Source: Tetrahymena elliotti 4EA
Taxonomy: Eukaryota; Ciliophora; Oligohymenophorea; Hymenostomatida; Tetrahymenidae
Reading direction: 5' to 3'
NCBI GenBank assembly: GCA_000231825.2
Contig: JH720377.1
Span: 224,762-288,761, forward strand
Length of the DNA stretch: 64,000 bases
Both the position numbers and the translations under genes were made by a program. Below are positions 13,190 to 27,400 of the stretch, piece after piece (the first letter of the stretch is position 1; each line of letters opens with the position of its first letter). The notes under the pieces were generated by a model, which was given only the letters and a program-made list of their open reading frames with translations, was not told the origin of the DNA and made no database searches.

Positions 13190-14425
13190 ATGTAGGACGA
13201 GCTTAATAATCCTCTTATTTAGGAAAATAACTAAGAAGGGATGACTAGAAATGAATCTGGACTCTCTTTTCATATTATTAACTATCATGAAAAGAAAGGC
13301 AGTTTCTTAAATGAAATGGAACCCTTGTAAGATATGAATAATAATAATTAAGAATACAATTAAGCTATTCTTAGTACTCCGAACAACCATAATTAGGCAG
13401 ATAAAGATTTAGCATTTTCTTCGGGAAAACAAATTTATACTTAAAAAGATAGCTACACAAATGTTATAAGTATTAGTGAGTAGGATGCAGGAAGTGTGAG
13501 TAAATTTTAATCAATTGTAGGAAACAAAAAAGGAATTTTTTACATGATTATTGCAAGTATTTGTTTTAGCTTTAGTGCATTTTTTGTGAAGAAAGTAGAA
13601 AACAACTAAATTTCTGAGTTAGAGCTCATGTTCTATCGTTCATTATTTATCATATTTTTCCTATTTATAATCTACAAGCTATCATAGAGAGACGAGCATC
13701 CTGACAACGAAATTTAGGAATACAGCAAAAATAATATAACATTCATTCATATGAGTGAAAGAAACTTTGTAAAAATATATTCAATCTTGAATGGAATTAT
13801 CGTTTTTTCTTACTTTTATGGTATTAAGATGTTACCACTCTACGAAGCTGTTTCTTTATAAAATTGCTCTATGTTTTTTACTGGAATATTTGGCTGCTTT
13901 TCACTTTTTTAGACTTCTTCAATTAAGTTTTAAGCAAAAGAGCTTATTTGTATTGTATTAATTGGAATTGGTGTATACTTGATAAGTTATCAAGAATCAT
14001 TTAAAGCTTCAATGGTTTGCATTATTGGAGGTTCATTCGTTTCAGCTATTATTTAGGTGATTATTAGAAGATATTAAACAAACACTGAGTTTATGAAGCT
14101 CCTTTTTTACACTTCTTTTATTTAGTTAATAGTCTCTCCTATATATATTTTATTCTTTTAGAAATTCCATCATGTGAGTCTTCAAGATATTATTTTGATT
14201 GCAATTTAAGCCTTTTTGTAAATAGCTGGTACAAAATATCTTCAAATGAGTTTTATGTCTCTTTCTGATGGCAGATATGTCAATTTCCATGTATAAGGAT
14301 AAATATTGTTTACTATGATCTTAGGACACTTCTTTTTACAAGACGCTTTTCAAAGAAATTCTCTAATAGGATGCTTATTCATAGTTGCAAGTAGTATATT
14401 AATGATCCTAAAGTTCAAGTAATGA
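13190..14425 (+). CDS. EamA/DMT-type transporter
   Basis: A single exon encodes 411 residues in phase from ATG to TGA. A soluble, Asn/Gln/Ser-rich N-terminus of about 115 residues is followed by about ten hydrophobic segments, beginning GIFYMIIASICFSFSAFFVKK. Features typical of the drug/metabolite transporter superfamily are visible: a first helix ending with a basic residue followed by ELMFYRSL, a second half that resumes with MVCIIGGSFVSAIIQVIIRRY, and a last helix LIGCLFIVASSILMILKF. The protein probably moves a small metabolite or nucleotide sugar across a membrane, as SLC35G-like proteins are thought to do; the substrate cannot be read from sequence. It is well separated from its neighbours and has no intron. 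Confidence 0.85.
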
Positions 14426-15200
14426 ATGAAAAATTATTAATTATCCTATCCTTGTAAATAATTAAATCTTAAAGATATTAAAACATAACCTAACACCTTA
14501 AAATAGATATTAATATTATATAAATGCAAAATTTTCAGAATAAAATTTTACCCTTAAAATAGAATAATTTATTACATATAAAAGAGATATTCAACAACCC
14601 TATTTAGTATTTATATAATAAAATGTTAATTTATAAATGATATATTTTGCATTCGGTTCAATTTAATTAATTTAATTGATTTAGTAAAACTTTACATTTA
14701 TTTTGATCTTGTTAGATCAAATGTAAATTCAATTTATTTTTAATCATGTTATTCAGATTAATAAATTCTTCAAGTCTTATTTTTAAATTAGAAAATTAAA
14801 TGAATCAGTCAATCAGTATTCAATCAAGTTTTGTTTTTATTTGGTTTAAGTAAAATTTTGAATTCAAACCATGTGATGTGAATCAGGATAAATGGAATTT
14901 AAAAAAATAATGGAATGATAAATATTATTTATGAAAGGATACAAAGCTGACTGATTGACTTTAATATTATTATTTTGAATAAAGTAGTTAGTATCTAAGC
15001 TTTAAATATTTTCAATAATTAATTGCATTATAAAGTGAATGTAGTATTCTTAGATGTTAATTTTTAAAGAAAATTAATAAAAAAACAAAAAAATTGTATA
15101 GTTATAATTAGCTGTTTAATTTAATTGAAAAATAAAGATTTATTTAATACTATCGATATCTGCATTTCAAAAAAATACTCCAAAACTTTCAATATATAAA
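14426..15200. other. spacer between tandem genes
   Basis: This A/T-rich spacer is the presumed promoter region of the CH-repeat gene. No other feature was seen. Confidence 0.4.
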
Positions 15201-18200
15201 ATGGAAAATTTAAATCATCTTAGCGATGATCCTTACTTGTAGTAAAATTTGGTAAATATTTGCTTTATTTTTGTTTTTAAAAATGGTTTTTTTAGGAAGT
15301 GATGCTTGTTTATATGAGGTGATTTAGAAATGAATATTTTGATGAATATTTAATAGAAATGATATTTCATTATATTAATTTAAATATGTTTATAAACAGA
15401 ATATAGAGTTTTTAATTAATTGGGTCAATTAATTCCAGAATTATCCACACTGCTCTTAAGCTATTGATTTATCAGACTTTCAAAGCGGTATTAACTTTAA
15501 AAATGATTTTTAGTTTTTAAAATAGTTAAATAGATTTCGTTATTATTGTCAATCATACAATTGTTAGGTTATAACCTAACAATAATACAATAGGACTATT
15601 GATCATGAAAAGATATTTAGTTCTAATATTATGTATTTATATTTCAAATAGGTATCATATTTTGTGAATTAGTTTATGATGTAGTTCTTTAAAGAAAGGG
15701 TGGCTCTTTTTTAAGCAAAGTCATTACAAGTAATCTAAATCAACAAAGATGCATTTAGAATATTTCATTGGCACTTTAAGAAATAAATGATCCAAATTTA
15801 AATCTGACACCTTAATAGGTTTATGGTGATACAGAAGCAATTCTTTAATTAATATAATACTTATAGAGGATTGATAAAAATTAGTCTAATAATGACAAGC
15901 CTTTGTAATAAAGTAATTAAATCTATTAATAAGGTATTTAGCAATATAAAAAACCTCCTTTACCAAATAAAATGAAGTTGAGTGGAACTTATTAGGAGAA
16001 TAATAAATATAGCAATGGTAGTACAAATAACCAAAATTAATATATATCACCGTAGTTTGGAATAAAGTAAATTAAAGGATCTAGTGGTGTGGGAGATGAA
16101 TTATTAGAACCAGATAATGAAAGTGATGCTGCTTACATGGAAAATCCCTATGAAATGGGTTTATCATAAGACAACATATATCATCAATCAAATAATAGCT
16201 TTCAATAAACTCCAGTAATTTAATCTAATAGAAGTAGCCAATAAAATAATAAGATGATAGAAAATGATTATAAAGTTAGACAATAACAAGATTATATGAA
16301 TGGATAATTATCGAATAGTCATAGGGGAAGTAATTAATAAGCATAGTATGAAGCTGAGAAATAAGATAATTATGAGGATACATCAAATAATTAAGTTATT
16401 AACATAGAAAACATTTAAAAAATGTCTTAATCACTGAGTGATTATTTCAAAAAATAAAATAGTAATAAAAATACAGCCATAAATTTTTTCAATATATAAG
16501 AAGATGGATATCCTGTAGATGTCGACAGTATATAAGAAGATTAAACAATAAATAATGATGATCAGCATACTCCTCTCTAAAGAGGAAACAATAGCTAAAA
16601 GAAGTAAAATTTATTTTTCTAATTTTGATTTTATTTATTTACAAATAAAACCTTTAAAAAGTGAAGATTTTGATCAGTCAGCTCGAAATACTTCAAGCTA
16701 AACTAAATTTTATTAAATGAATAAAATGAGGCCAGGATAAAAACCCTTCCAAGAGTAAATAATTGATGTACCAGGAGAGGTTACTCACTAGGAAAAACTT
16801 AAAAATTACCAGTTAGAAAATGATTAAGAAAAATATGAAGATTAACCAAGATAACTTCCAAGTATTGACAATGATTATAGCATTCGTAATAGCTTTTCTT
16901 AAGATGTGCCTCACTTTCCTCATCAAAATAATATTTTTGAAGAGACTCAACCTAGGAAATTAAATTCTGTTCCAACTAAAGAACCATAAAAATATACTCC
17001 AACAAAATAAAACTTAATTCCTATGACTATGAAAGATATGGCTGCCCTTTAATACCCAAAGAAACAGTCAGTGGAAAATTAGATTCACTACTAAGATGTA
17101 AAAAATATACTTAATAATAAATATGGAGAAGAAGAAGATTACATTGTTTAACAAAAACCTAAATTTAATAATGAAGATAATAGAAATGGAGTAAACTACT
17201 TTAAAAATAAAAAATAATAAAATAGGGATTCTTCTAATAACAGTTAGATATAACCTTAATAATTGAACTCTCACTCTTTTAATTGTTCTCCTTAACATAA
17301 AAATAGCTTTATTATAGATAAGTTCACATCAAATAAGCATTGCAGCGAATAAAAAATTAGAGAAGCTTAGGAGTTTTTACAAAAAGACACAAAGGAAGAA
17401 AAAGTTAACTTGAAAAAAATTTTGTAAGGAGGAGTTAATATTTCTCGTATCTCAAACAAGGGTGATCCTTTATCTGTAACTTCTAATGGAATAGTTTTAG
17501 ATATTGAGATTGAAACTGTTTCAGAAAAAACTAGAGCTAAGCTTTTAAGCTGGTTAAATGATATTAAATTACTAAAGTAAATACCTAATTTAGACTAGAA
17601 GTTACATAAAATATGCAAAGATGGTATCATTTTTGCTGATATAATCAACCTTATGGAAGGAAAAAATTAAATTATTAAAGGATTGGAAAGAAAACCAAAA
17701 AAAGAAGCTTAAATTACTGCAAATTACTTAAAAATGTTTAATTATTTGAAGAGTTTTGATAAGATGAACCCTAGGTATCTTTCATAATAGTTCCTTATAT
17801 AATAAAATGAAAATATCTTTTGGGGATTCCTTGACGATTTATGGTATTTCTATCACAATAAAATTTCTCCTAACGACATAAGATATAATGGTAATGCAGG
17901 CTCAGTAATTCTTTAGTAAAATAACCATAATAATAGCTAGTATTCAGTACTAAATATAAATAAGTAAACCCCATCAGTATAGTAATAGCAGGCTTAGTAA
18001 TAGTAATAAAATAAATTAAACACAAACACTAGTCGTATTAGTAGCAGCTTAAATAACAATACATAATAAACATTGTAAGCTGGTGCTTTAAGCAGTTAGA
18101 GAAGATCAAATTCTTAATTGCCCCCAAATAATTTAAAATAAATATAAGAGGAAGAAGATAGTCATCAACATTCTCAAGTTTAGTAAAATCAAGATTTTCT

Positions 18201-21083
18201 CGGAGATGCAACAGTAACTTCTAGTCACTCTAGAAGAAGATAATATGAAAATTATGAAGACATAATGCATGACAACCATAATGAAACTAAAAGAAAAAAA
18301 TCTAATTAACGTTCTCTCAAAGATAATAATAGTATTACTCAGGGTTTCTAAAATTCTGTTGAATAAAATATAAATGCTTTGCTTACAGAGGATAATCTTT
18401 AATTTTATTAAAATAACAATTAAGAAAGTAGATAGTAATAGTAATAATAACAATATGATAGATAATAAGGTTTATCAAAATCTCCATCAAATAATCCACT
18501 TTTATCAACATTATAAAATATAGATGTTGATTTAGTTAAAAATTGGCTAAAAGGTTTAGGGTTTAGCCATTAGCTAAATAAAAGCGAACGCTAGTAGGAA
18601 TAATATATGGCTTTGAGAGAAAAGTAATAAGAGATTGCTAATTCTGAAGAAAACCAAAACAATAAAAATATAAGAAGGAACTTAAGAAAAAAGCACCCAA
18701 AAGATAAATTATGGGGAGCTTTTACTGAAGAAGAAGAGAAAATTATAACTTAAGACCCATTAAAGAATGGTGTTCTTCTTTGCCTTGCTTTGAGTAGAAT
18801 TGAAATGTGTAGAGTAGACTAACTCTTTAGAAAACCAGAAACAATAGAACAATGCTACAAGAATTATGATTTAGCTTATCGTAATATTAGAGCTAGAACA
18901 ATTTGTGTTCCTATAGAGCTTTTATGGAGATAAAAAGAAATATTTTAGGGTGAACTTTATTCATTTTGGTAAATTTGCCATGGCTTGATGCTTTCTACTA
19001 ACAGCATGTATATTTCAACATAGCTTGAAGGGTAGGAAAATCAGATTCCTAATTAATATTAAAATTAGATGAATTATTTGAATAGTAATCAGAATCAGAC
19101 AAACCCATCTTATATCTAAAATTACCATTCATAGAGATTTAATTACAATACATAAACAGGATAAGGAAACACATAAAATGTATTCATTAGCAGCAGTAGT
19201 AGCATGATACCAACTACTTTTACCAGTCATGCTCAACAACATGTAAATCCCCAATAACAATTGTCTTAAATACCACTTACTGGAACAGGCAGTATTATGC
19301 AAACCAACTCTTAAAATTAAATGACTGTTAACATGTAGCTTCCTTATTAAGAAGAATCAATGTTAAAACTTAAATAGAATTTGATGGATTGGGTTGAATA
19401 TTTAGGAATTTTTGCTGAATTAAATATAGAATGCAATGATTTCATCACATTCCTCTAGCTATGTAAAGATGGTGCTGTTTTGTGCTATTTAATGTGTAAG
19501 ATTTTTAATATCAAGATTGTTGGCATAAATCGTAAAGCTTGTACTAAGGCTGCTGCTCTTTCTAATATTAGAAAATTTTTGGAAATTTTCAAAAGAACAA
19601 AAGACTTACCAAATATATTTTTTGTAACAGAAGAATCAATTTATGAGATGAAAGAACATTTAATAATATACTTATTGGAAGAATTAATGAGATATTAAGA
19701 CAATATACCTTCACGTTAACCTAATTCTATATTTGAAGAGCCTTATTTAAAAGTCCTCCCATAAAAAGAGAATGCTTATGCTACAAAAGAAAATGCTTAC
19801 AGTATCAGAACCAATAATAATGAAAACTCTAATTAATCTACTACTATGATATAATAATAAAATAGATCACAATAAAATCCCTATTATGCAAAGGGTTCTA
19901 GTAATTAACCTTTAGAGACCAAGCTAAGTATGCACAACTAAAGCAATCGTGATCTTCTAAAAAATTATAATGAAAATTTCTTAAATTAAAGCTAATAAAA
20001 TGCAAATGAAAACATGAATTATGTAAACTCATAAAGATAAAATACAAGTGTCTGTCTAGTTGGATTAAATAATAGTAAAAGTCCAACTAATTTAAATATT
20101 AATAACCAAGAGAATATCAAGGTTTCAGAATAAAGTAAAAATAATCTCCAAATAGATGATCCCTATAGCATTTTGCAGTAATCAAAAAGAATGGATGGTT
20201 TAGAGTTAAACACAATGACATCTCCAACAAACATTTAAGTAATTTAAATTTTTTATTGGTCAAGGGTTAGGGTTAAAAAAAAATATTCTGAAAAGAATTT
20301 TAGAAATAATTAATTTAGAATAAGTGTCTGTAAAGCCGTTACTAAATTTTTAAATAAACTATAACATAGGTGTTAAGAAACATTAATTAGTAGCAGTAAC
20401 TTTCTCAAACGCAAAGGATAGAGTAAGTTGTGTAAAAAAATAAAGCCAAAGAAATAGCATCTTCTCCTAGATAAACAGAAGAAGCCGGATCTGTATACAA
20501 TGATTTTGGAAGTTCTGATGCAGATTAAGGTATTTAAAAGATATATTTATTTACTTAAGTCTAATATTTTCAAAAATAAATATAGATAGTCTAAGAATAA
20601 AAAATTGGCTTACTAGTATTGGATTTGAAGATTTGGCCTACAGTTTAAACTTCAGAGAATAGATCATATATTAATTTAAAGATGGGTAAACATATTATTT
20701 CTATTATTTCTTTTATTTTAAATTTATTTTTTAAAGAACTATACTGTGTAAAATTCTTGAAAAACTAGAGGCTAAACCTATGAAAGGAATAAATTTGAAC
20801 CCAAAAACGAATGCCCACTGTAAGTTTAACATGAGTAAATGTATCGAATTTTTAGAAAAGAAGAGTGATATGGCTTAAGATTTACTATGGGATTAAAATG
20901 AATTATTTGAATGCAGCTCTGATTTTATTAAAAAGTTTTTGCTTGCAGTACGTTACGCTTATAGAAAAGCAACACTTTCTCTCAAACGGTAATTATAAAA
21001 TAAACCCTAATTTTTTTAATTGTGATTTTTTTAATAAAAGTGCAAATGGATCTTCTGTTTACAGCTAAATTTCTTAAAAATGA
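15201..21083 (+). CDS. five-CH-domain protein (calponin homology repeats)
   Basis: CH domains bind actin or, as single units, microtubules and signalling partners. I read exons 15201-15251, 15400-15487, 15652-16603, 16662-20238 (a 3.6-kb exon whose phase checks), then three or four short exons to TGA 21081-21083, for about 1,760 residues. CH domains lie at about residues 17-110 (FLINWVNQF...GIIFCELVYDVV), 653-765 (LLSWLNDIKLL...CKDGIIFADIINLME), 983-1150 (VKNWLKGLGF...LKNGVLLCLALSRIE), 1268-1375 (MDWVEYLGIF...CKDGAVLCYLMCKIF) and 1650-1755 (IKNWLTSIGF...MSKCIEFLEKK). Long Gln/Asn-rich linkers separate them. CH3 carries a charged insertion of about 60 residues. The arrangement differs from fimbrin (two tandem pairs, about 620 residues). 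A cytoskeletal or cortical cross-linking role is inferred. Confidence 0.85.
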
Positions 21084-21609
21084 AACAAACAAACAAATTT
21101 TGAAAGAATTATTATTATAATTGGAATAAATTTCTTTTAATTTATTGATAAGAGTTATATTTAATATAATAACATGTATAAAACAATAATTTATTATTAT
21201 ATAAAACAGTTTTGTTTAATTAGCAAATTTTACTTATTGATCTCTTAAAAATACTTTTCATAGTATCTGTTATGTTAATTTTAGAGAATATTCACAAGCT
21301 ATTTAAAATAAATATCATTTGTTGAATTATGTACATAATTATGTATTTTATTGAAAATGGATTAATTCTTGTGAGAAACGCAAATTTTTTAGCAAAGTAT
21401 TTATTGGTTTATGAATCATCGAAATTTGGTAAAATCTATATTCCAAAATCACTCAAGTCATTAATCGCTCATTTTATAAGTGATTGAGTGAGAGTGCTTT
21501 GTAAATAAAAAAAATAAACAAATAACTCATAAAGAAAATTAAATAAAAGTAATAAATTGCCATTAAACAAAATCTATCTAAAAATTTTAATTTTCCAAAT
21601 AAGTAAATA
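21084..21609. other. spacer between tandem genes
   Basis: This A/T-rich spacer holds no coding or RNA signal that I can support. Confidence 0.5.
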
Positions 21610-23253
21610 ATGAGCGTAGAAAAAAACTAATTACTTAGTTTAAGTAAAACTAATTTAGGGTTATAAAGTATTATTCTCAAGTAAAATGATTTCTATATGC
21701 AAGCTTCAATAAAATTATTTTTATAAAAGTGAAGAAACTGATTATGAAGCAACATTTAATTAGGATTTCAATCAAGAAAATCTCCTATTGCATTTATAGT
21801 AATTATTGAAAGAAAGTTGAATGAAAGTAAAATATTTACAAAAAAACTTTTATATTAAAGGGGATTTGAGATTGGAAATAAAGGAGCTGAAAAGGTTGGA
21901 ATTTATCTTTCAAAGTTAGTTAATTTGTCTCACTTGCACATTTACTTTGAGTAATTCACTAAATTATACATTCTTGAAATGTATGTAGATCAACATAAAT
22001 TTATTAAAAAGGAAAAATTAACTTGGATCAGAAGGAGCTAGCCATCTGGGCAGAGCTTTAAAATAATTAGAAAACGTGAAATAAATGCAGCTTGATATAG
22101 GGTAATCCATTTTATTGAATTTATATTTGGAAAAATTACTTTTGCTAATAATTTAATTGAAAAATTTAGAATAAATAATATTGAGTGTGATGGATTAGAG
22201 AGCATATCAGAAGGTATTAAAAAATAAGTAAACCTAACATAATTACAGTTAAATATAAGGTATTATTTGATATTTAAGTTTTAATTTTACATTTTATTTA
22301 TGCTGGAAATAAAAATATTTTTTTAATTAGATTTAATAAGATTAAGAGAGTAGGAACTAAATGTTTATCTGATGCTTTAAAATGCTTAACATAGCTCAAA
22401 TAGTTGCATATTGTTATTGAGTAAACTTTGATCAAAAGTTAATTAAATTTAATAAAATTATATTTTTTATCTAAAAGGGGAAACAGAATTAGAGATGAAG
22501 GCTTGTGCCATATAGGAAATGCTATCTCTTAACTACCTAATTTAGAATAATTGTATCTAGATGTTTCTGCTAACTCAATAAAAAGTGAAGGAGGAAAAAG
22601 ATTTGCTCAAGAGCTACAAAAATGTGCTAAGTTAAAAAGTTTGTTCTTGGAGTTCTTGTAAAATAAATAAATATTAATAAATTTATTTTTAAATTAAAAT
22701 TTTTTTTAAAAGCTGGAATAAAATGGGAGATGAAGGAATTTAGGATTTATTTTTAGCTCTTAAAAATATGAAGGAATTATACGATTTGCATATATCTTTG
22801 AAAAGAAATGGTATAACAGATAAAGGAGTAATCACCATAGCTGCACTACTTCCTTATTTAAAAAATACTGTTAAATTCAGTTTAAATTTAGAGTAATATT
22901 TATATTAAAATTTCTAAATATTCATTACATTTTTTTTCAAAAGTGTTAATTAGATTTCATTTGAGGGATAAGAGCTATTGGGTTAAAGACTTGGACATAT
23001 GAGAAAATTAACTGATTTATATTTGGATATGCAAGGGTATCTAGATAATAATTATTTATTTGATTATTATTTTACTTTTATTATTAATAGCTAATAAGAA
23101 ATGTATCTTGCCTCTCTCACTTTTTGTTTTTTGGGTTTCTTGTTGTAAGCAAGAAAGCATGAGATTAGAAGACTTTTTATTTTTAATAAAATATATGGTG
23201 GAATATAATTCCAACATAAAAATGATATCTTAATAGACTTTTTTAATGAATGA
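21610..23253 (+). CDS. leucine-rich-repeat (RNI-like) protein, many introns
   Basis: About nine short exons with phase-consistent junctions encode roughly 400 residues. After an acidic/polar N-terminus (MSVEKNQLLSLSKTNLGLQ), LRR units follow of the kind N-x-I-x-x-E-G-A-x-x-L-x-x-A-L-x-x-L-x-x-L-x-x-L-x-L-x-I. Examples are LGSEGASHLGRALKQLENV, GNRIRDEGLCHIGNAISQL and WNKMGDEGIQDLFLALKNM. Exon boundaries fall near repeat boundaries, as expected if repeats were duplicated with their introns. The C-terminus after MRKLTDLYLDMQ is uncertain: the model ends with a short hydrophobic stretch and a basic tail before TGA. Such LRR proteins are a large ciliate family and bind protein partners. No kinase domain is visible. 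Function unknown. Confidence 0.75.
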
Positions 23254-24451
23254 AGAATGAGTTTGGATGGATGGATGCTTAGTGATTTAAAAGTTTTTCT
23301 CAACAAAAAAAAAACAATAAAATTTTATTCAATTATTTATAAATTAAAAACAAACCATATTTTGATTTCAAAGAAATTAATAGCCAAATAAATTATTAAA
23401 ACTAAAAATATTTTACTTTTTTGTATTGAACAAATTGCTTTAAAGAATATACCTTATATATTTATTTACTATTTGTAATATTATACTCTTGATAAAGCAC
23501 TTAACAATTAAAAATTACCTTTAATTAGTTTATTTGTGTTTTAGCCACCGAATTTTTTTTTTGGTAGAATTAATAAAAATAAAAATGTCATTACTATTTA
23601 AGAGGAATACTCGATCGAAATTTAGACATTATTAATAATTATTTTGTTTTAATTTCTATTTTAAATTTGTAAATATTTTAGAAAACTAAGGATATATTTT
23701 TCTTTTTTAAATTGAACACTGCTTGCTTCAAAATGATTTAAATTTATATAAAAATTCTCTAAAATTTAATATTGATGGAATTATTAAAACATATTTTTTA
23801 TTAATTTAGAGAAGTATTTTATTCAAAAGATTTCATATTTTAAATTCATTTAAGGTTCTTGTGTAAAATAAAAATAAATGTTTTACTTTTTTTCTATTTA
23901 ATTCATACAATGCACCAGTTATTTATCAATTTCTAAATATTATCCAATATTCTTGATAATCTGTTGAAATATAAAATTTTTTATTTGAAAACTTATTGCT
24001 ACTAATTAATATTAATTAAGGAAAAATTTTAGTAGAATTATTAAAACCAATTTGGCCAATTATATAAAAGAGGTAATTAAAAAAAACTTCATATATTTAA
24101 TGATTGTAGTATTATTTGATATGATAAAAGTAAAATCAAAAAAATGTGATTAAAAATCTAAAGAGATTTATGATTTACTTTAACTGATGATTTGATTTAT
24201 TTAATACATATGCATGATTATATGAAAATTAACAAATAGAAGTTAAAATCAATGATCATTAATAAGGGATTTTGAACAAAAAGTTAAAAATTAATTATTT
24301 AGAAAGAATCCGTTTGATTGGAAATTTAATCATATCAATTTTTAGTTTAAAATCAAACAAATTATTAAAGACTTATTTTAGAAAAAAGAATATTGGTTTT
24401 TATTTATTCAATTAAAAGAAAACTTGTAATATTTATATACAAAATATACCC
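23254..24451. other. spacer between tandem genes
   Basis: This 1.2-kb A/T-rich spacer contains many short A and T runs. Nothing gene-like was seen. Confidence 0.5.
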
Positions 24452-27400
24452 ATGGATACTTTTAAAGGTACCAATGATTTAAAGCTAATTCCATAAGTTA
24501 TGAAAATAGGCTAAAGAACAGATAATTTTTTAAATGTTTAAGGAAATGATATTACTTAGGAATTGTATTCATTTTATGAGCAAAGAATTTCTGAATAAAT
24601 GAGTTTATTGTATTAAAAAATAATTAATGATGAGCTAATTACTACACTTAGCGAGAGTCAAACTTCAAGTGAATTCATAGAAGAGAGAATCAAAGAAATA
24701 ATAGAAAATAAAATATTTTAAGAAAAGGAGCAAATTATTTCTAAATTAGTTAGCGATAATTAGGCTTTTTAGCTTAAAATTGAGTAGCTTGAAATTAACA
24801 ATTAAACTTTGTCCTCCTCTATTTAGTCAGTTCACAACTAAGTCAACAGTCTAAACTATGAGGCAGTAAATCAAATATTTATTTTTTATTGGAATGTTTT
24901 CATTCATCTATTTTAACAAAATATTTGCTTGAAATTTTATCCTTATTCAGTAAGTATATCAATCAAAGTTAATGTATTATGATTAAATAAAAAGAATTTG
25001 ATGACTTTGTAGGATAAGTTGAAGAAAAATGAATAAGAGCTTAATGAAAAAGAGGCTAGAATAGAGTAACTATTAGATAAATTGGCTAAACTAGAAGGAT
25101 AATTGTAGGAAAAACAAAATTAAATACAGTAAAAAGATATAGATAAGTAGAGAGTAGAACTACTGTTATAAACAGAGAGGAACAAGTTAACTCATGTTGA
25201 CCAGCTTTAGGGAGTAGAAGAAGTAGAGAAAAAAAATTTATAGCAGAGATATGATGAATTATAAATAAAGTATGACAAACTTTATGAAGATTTTAATAGC
25301 GTTCGTTTGAGATATGAATAAATTGGTATTGAACGTATAAATGAATAAGAATAGTATAAATTATTAATTGATTAAATTAAAGTTAAATGCAAGGACAAAA
25401 CACATAACTTGAAAAGCAAATACAAATAATACAAGGATATGTCAAGAAATTTTTAAGAAAAGCTTATTTAAAATGAATAAGAAATAGCAAATAAAAACTT
25501 GTAAACAAATGAACTGAAAACGAAAATTTAAGAATCAAGTAGAACAATTTTAGAATATTAAAGATAAATCACAGATTAATAGGCAGAGATGAAGCAAATC
25601 CTTGAGAATTTGTAAATTTAAACTGACGAAGTGGACAGATTAAAAAAGCTCTAGCAATAAACGATAGATAATTTATAAAATAAAATAGAATTTAATGAAA
25701 AGTCTTTGAGAGATAACTTGGAAGAATCCTAAAGGATTATTGCTAATCAATCAGTAGATATCTAATTCAAAAATAGATAAATTGCAGAATTAAGTTAAAA
25801 ATTAACTTAAAGCATTACTGATCATGCTAAATAATTGTAATAACTTGCTAAAGAAGCTGATGCATAGAGAGATGACATCTAATCAGAGCTTATTGCTAAT
25901 TCTAATGCTTTGGAGAGTGAAATCCAAGATCTTAAAAGCTAATTAACTAGATTATCTAATGAAAACACTGTGCTCCATGATGAAAATAAAAAACTTTTCT
26001 ATGATTCTCATTCTAAAGAGAGTCGTATTAAGGAGTTAGAAAATTAGATTAAGTAAAGCTAAACAAAAACTACTGAGTTAGAATAAAAGCTAGAAGAATT
26101 AAATAAATTGAGTAATCACTTAGATGAATAAAATAGATCCCTTGATGCATAGAATTAGTAATTTTTTAATGATAATAAAGCCTTAATTGCTCAAACAGAA
26201 GAGTAAGAGAGAGCAATTTAAAATTTCAAAGAGTTAGAAACACAACATATTTAGTTGTAGGAGAAATTGAAATTAATTGAAACTGAAAAAGTAAGCCTTA
26301 TCTAAAAAGCTAAACAGTACTTTGAAGAGAGTGAAAAGTATAAAAATGAGTTATTGGAATTACAGCAAGGGTAGGAAAGAGAGAAAAGATAAGCTATAGA
26401 TGGCCAAATGCGTTTAAAAGAAAACGAAGTATCTTTAAAAATAGAAGTAGAACGTCTATAGAGTGAAATAAAACACAATCAACTTCTATATGAAGAAAAG
26501 TTTTCATCAAAACAAAAGGAAATAGAATGTATATAGATTTAATTAAATTCAACAGTTTCAGAAAAGGTAAAATGTTTAGAGACCTTAAGTGAATTAACAA
26601 AAAAATATGAACAATAAAAAGAAAAGCTAAAGGAAATCTAAGAATAAAAAGTGTAATTAGAGGCTAAGATCAATAATATTGAGGCCCTTTTATAAGAAAA
26701 GACAAGTGCTTTTGAAAAGACTGCAATGTAGATTGATCTACTTAACTAAGAGTCTTAAACAATAAAAGAATAATATAACTAGAAATCAAGATAGATAGCC
26801 TTGCAAGAAGAAAATATTTCTTAATATGCCAAGGATAATCAAAAGCTAAACCATGAGCTTAAAGAACTTTTGTAGGAAAAGAATAGTATTGAAAAAAAAT
26901 TATAATTAGAGCTATAATAAAAAGCAAGTGAGATAGTTTAATTGTAACAATAAATAAAAACAACATAAAAATAGTTGTAATTTGAAGCATAGCAAAAAGA
27001 ACTTTAGACTGAAAGAGAAAAATTATATGTTGAGCAATAATTGAAAAACCTTGAATAAAAATGTGAGGAGCTCTAATAAAATGTTATTTAAAAAGAAGAA
27101 GAATTGGAAGAATTCATTGAATAGCTTACTGAAAAGGAAACTATGCTAAATGAATAAAAAAATCAAATATAAGATTTATAACTATAATATTAGAAGGCAG
27201 ATGAATCATTAAATCAAGAAATATAATAGCTTAAAGATAGCTTGAAACAGAAGGAAAAGCTGTATCAAACATATTAGAATTAGCAGAAAGAGTATACATA
27301 AGATAGACTTAAAGGAATTTTATCAAGTTTAGCTGAAAGCAAGTAAGAATTACTCATGTTTTAATAGAAGTGCAACTCTGAAGTAAATGATACTCATAGT

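Noticed and set aside
17068..18453. Minus-strand hydrophobic ORFs opposite the CH gene
   Set aside because: They are antisense shadows of a 3.6-kb plus-strand exon whose frame and CH domains are consistent.
19480..19698. Separate 72-residue protein starting MCYLMCKIF
   Set aside because: It is an internal piece of CH domain 4. The surrounding exon is open in the same frame once TAA/TAG are read as Gln.
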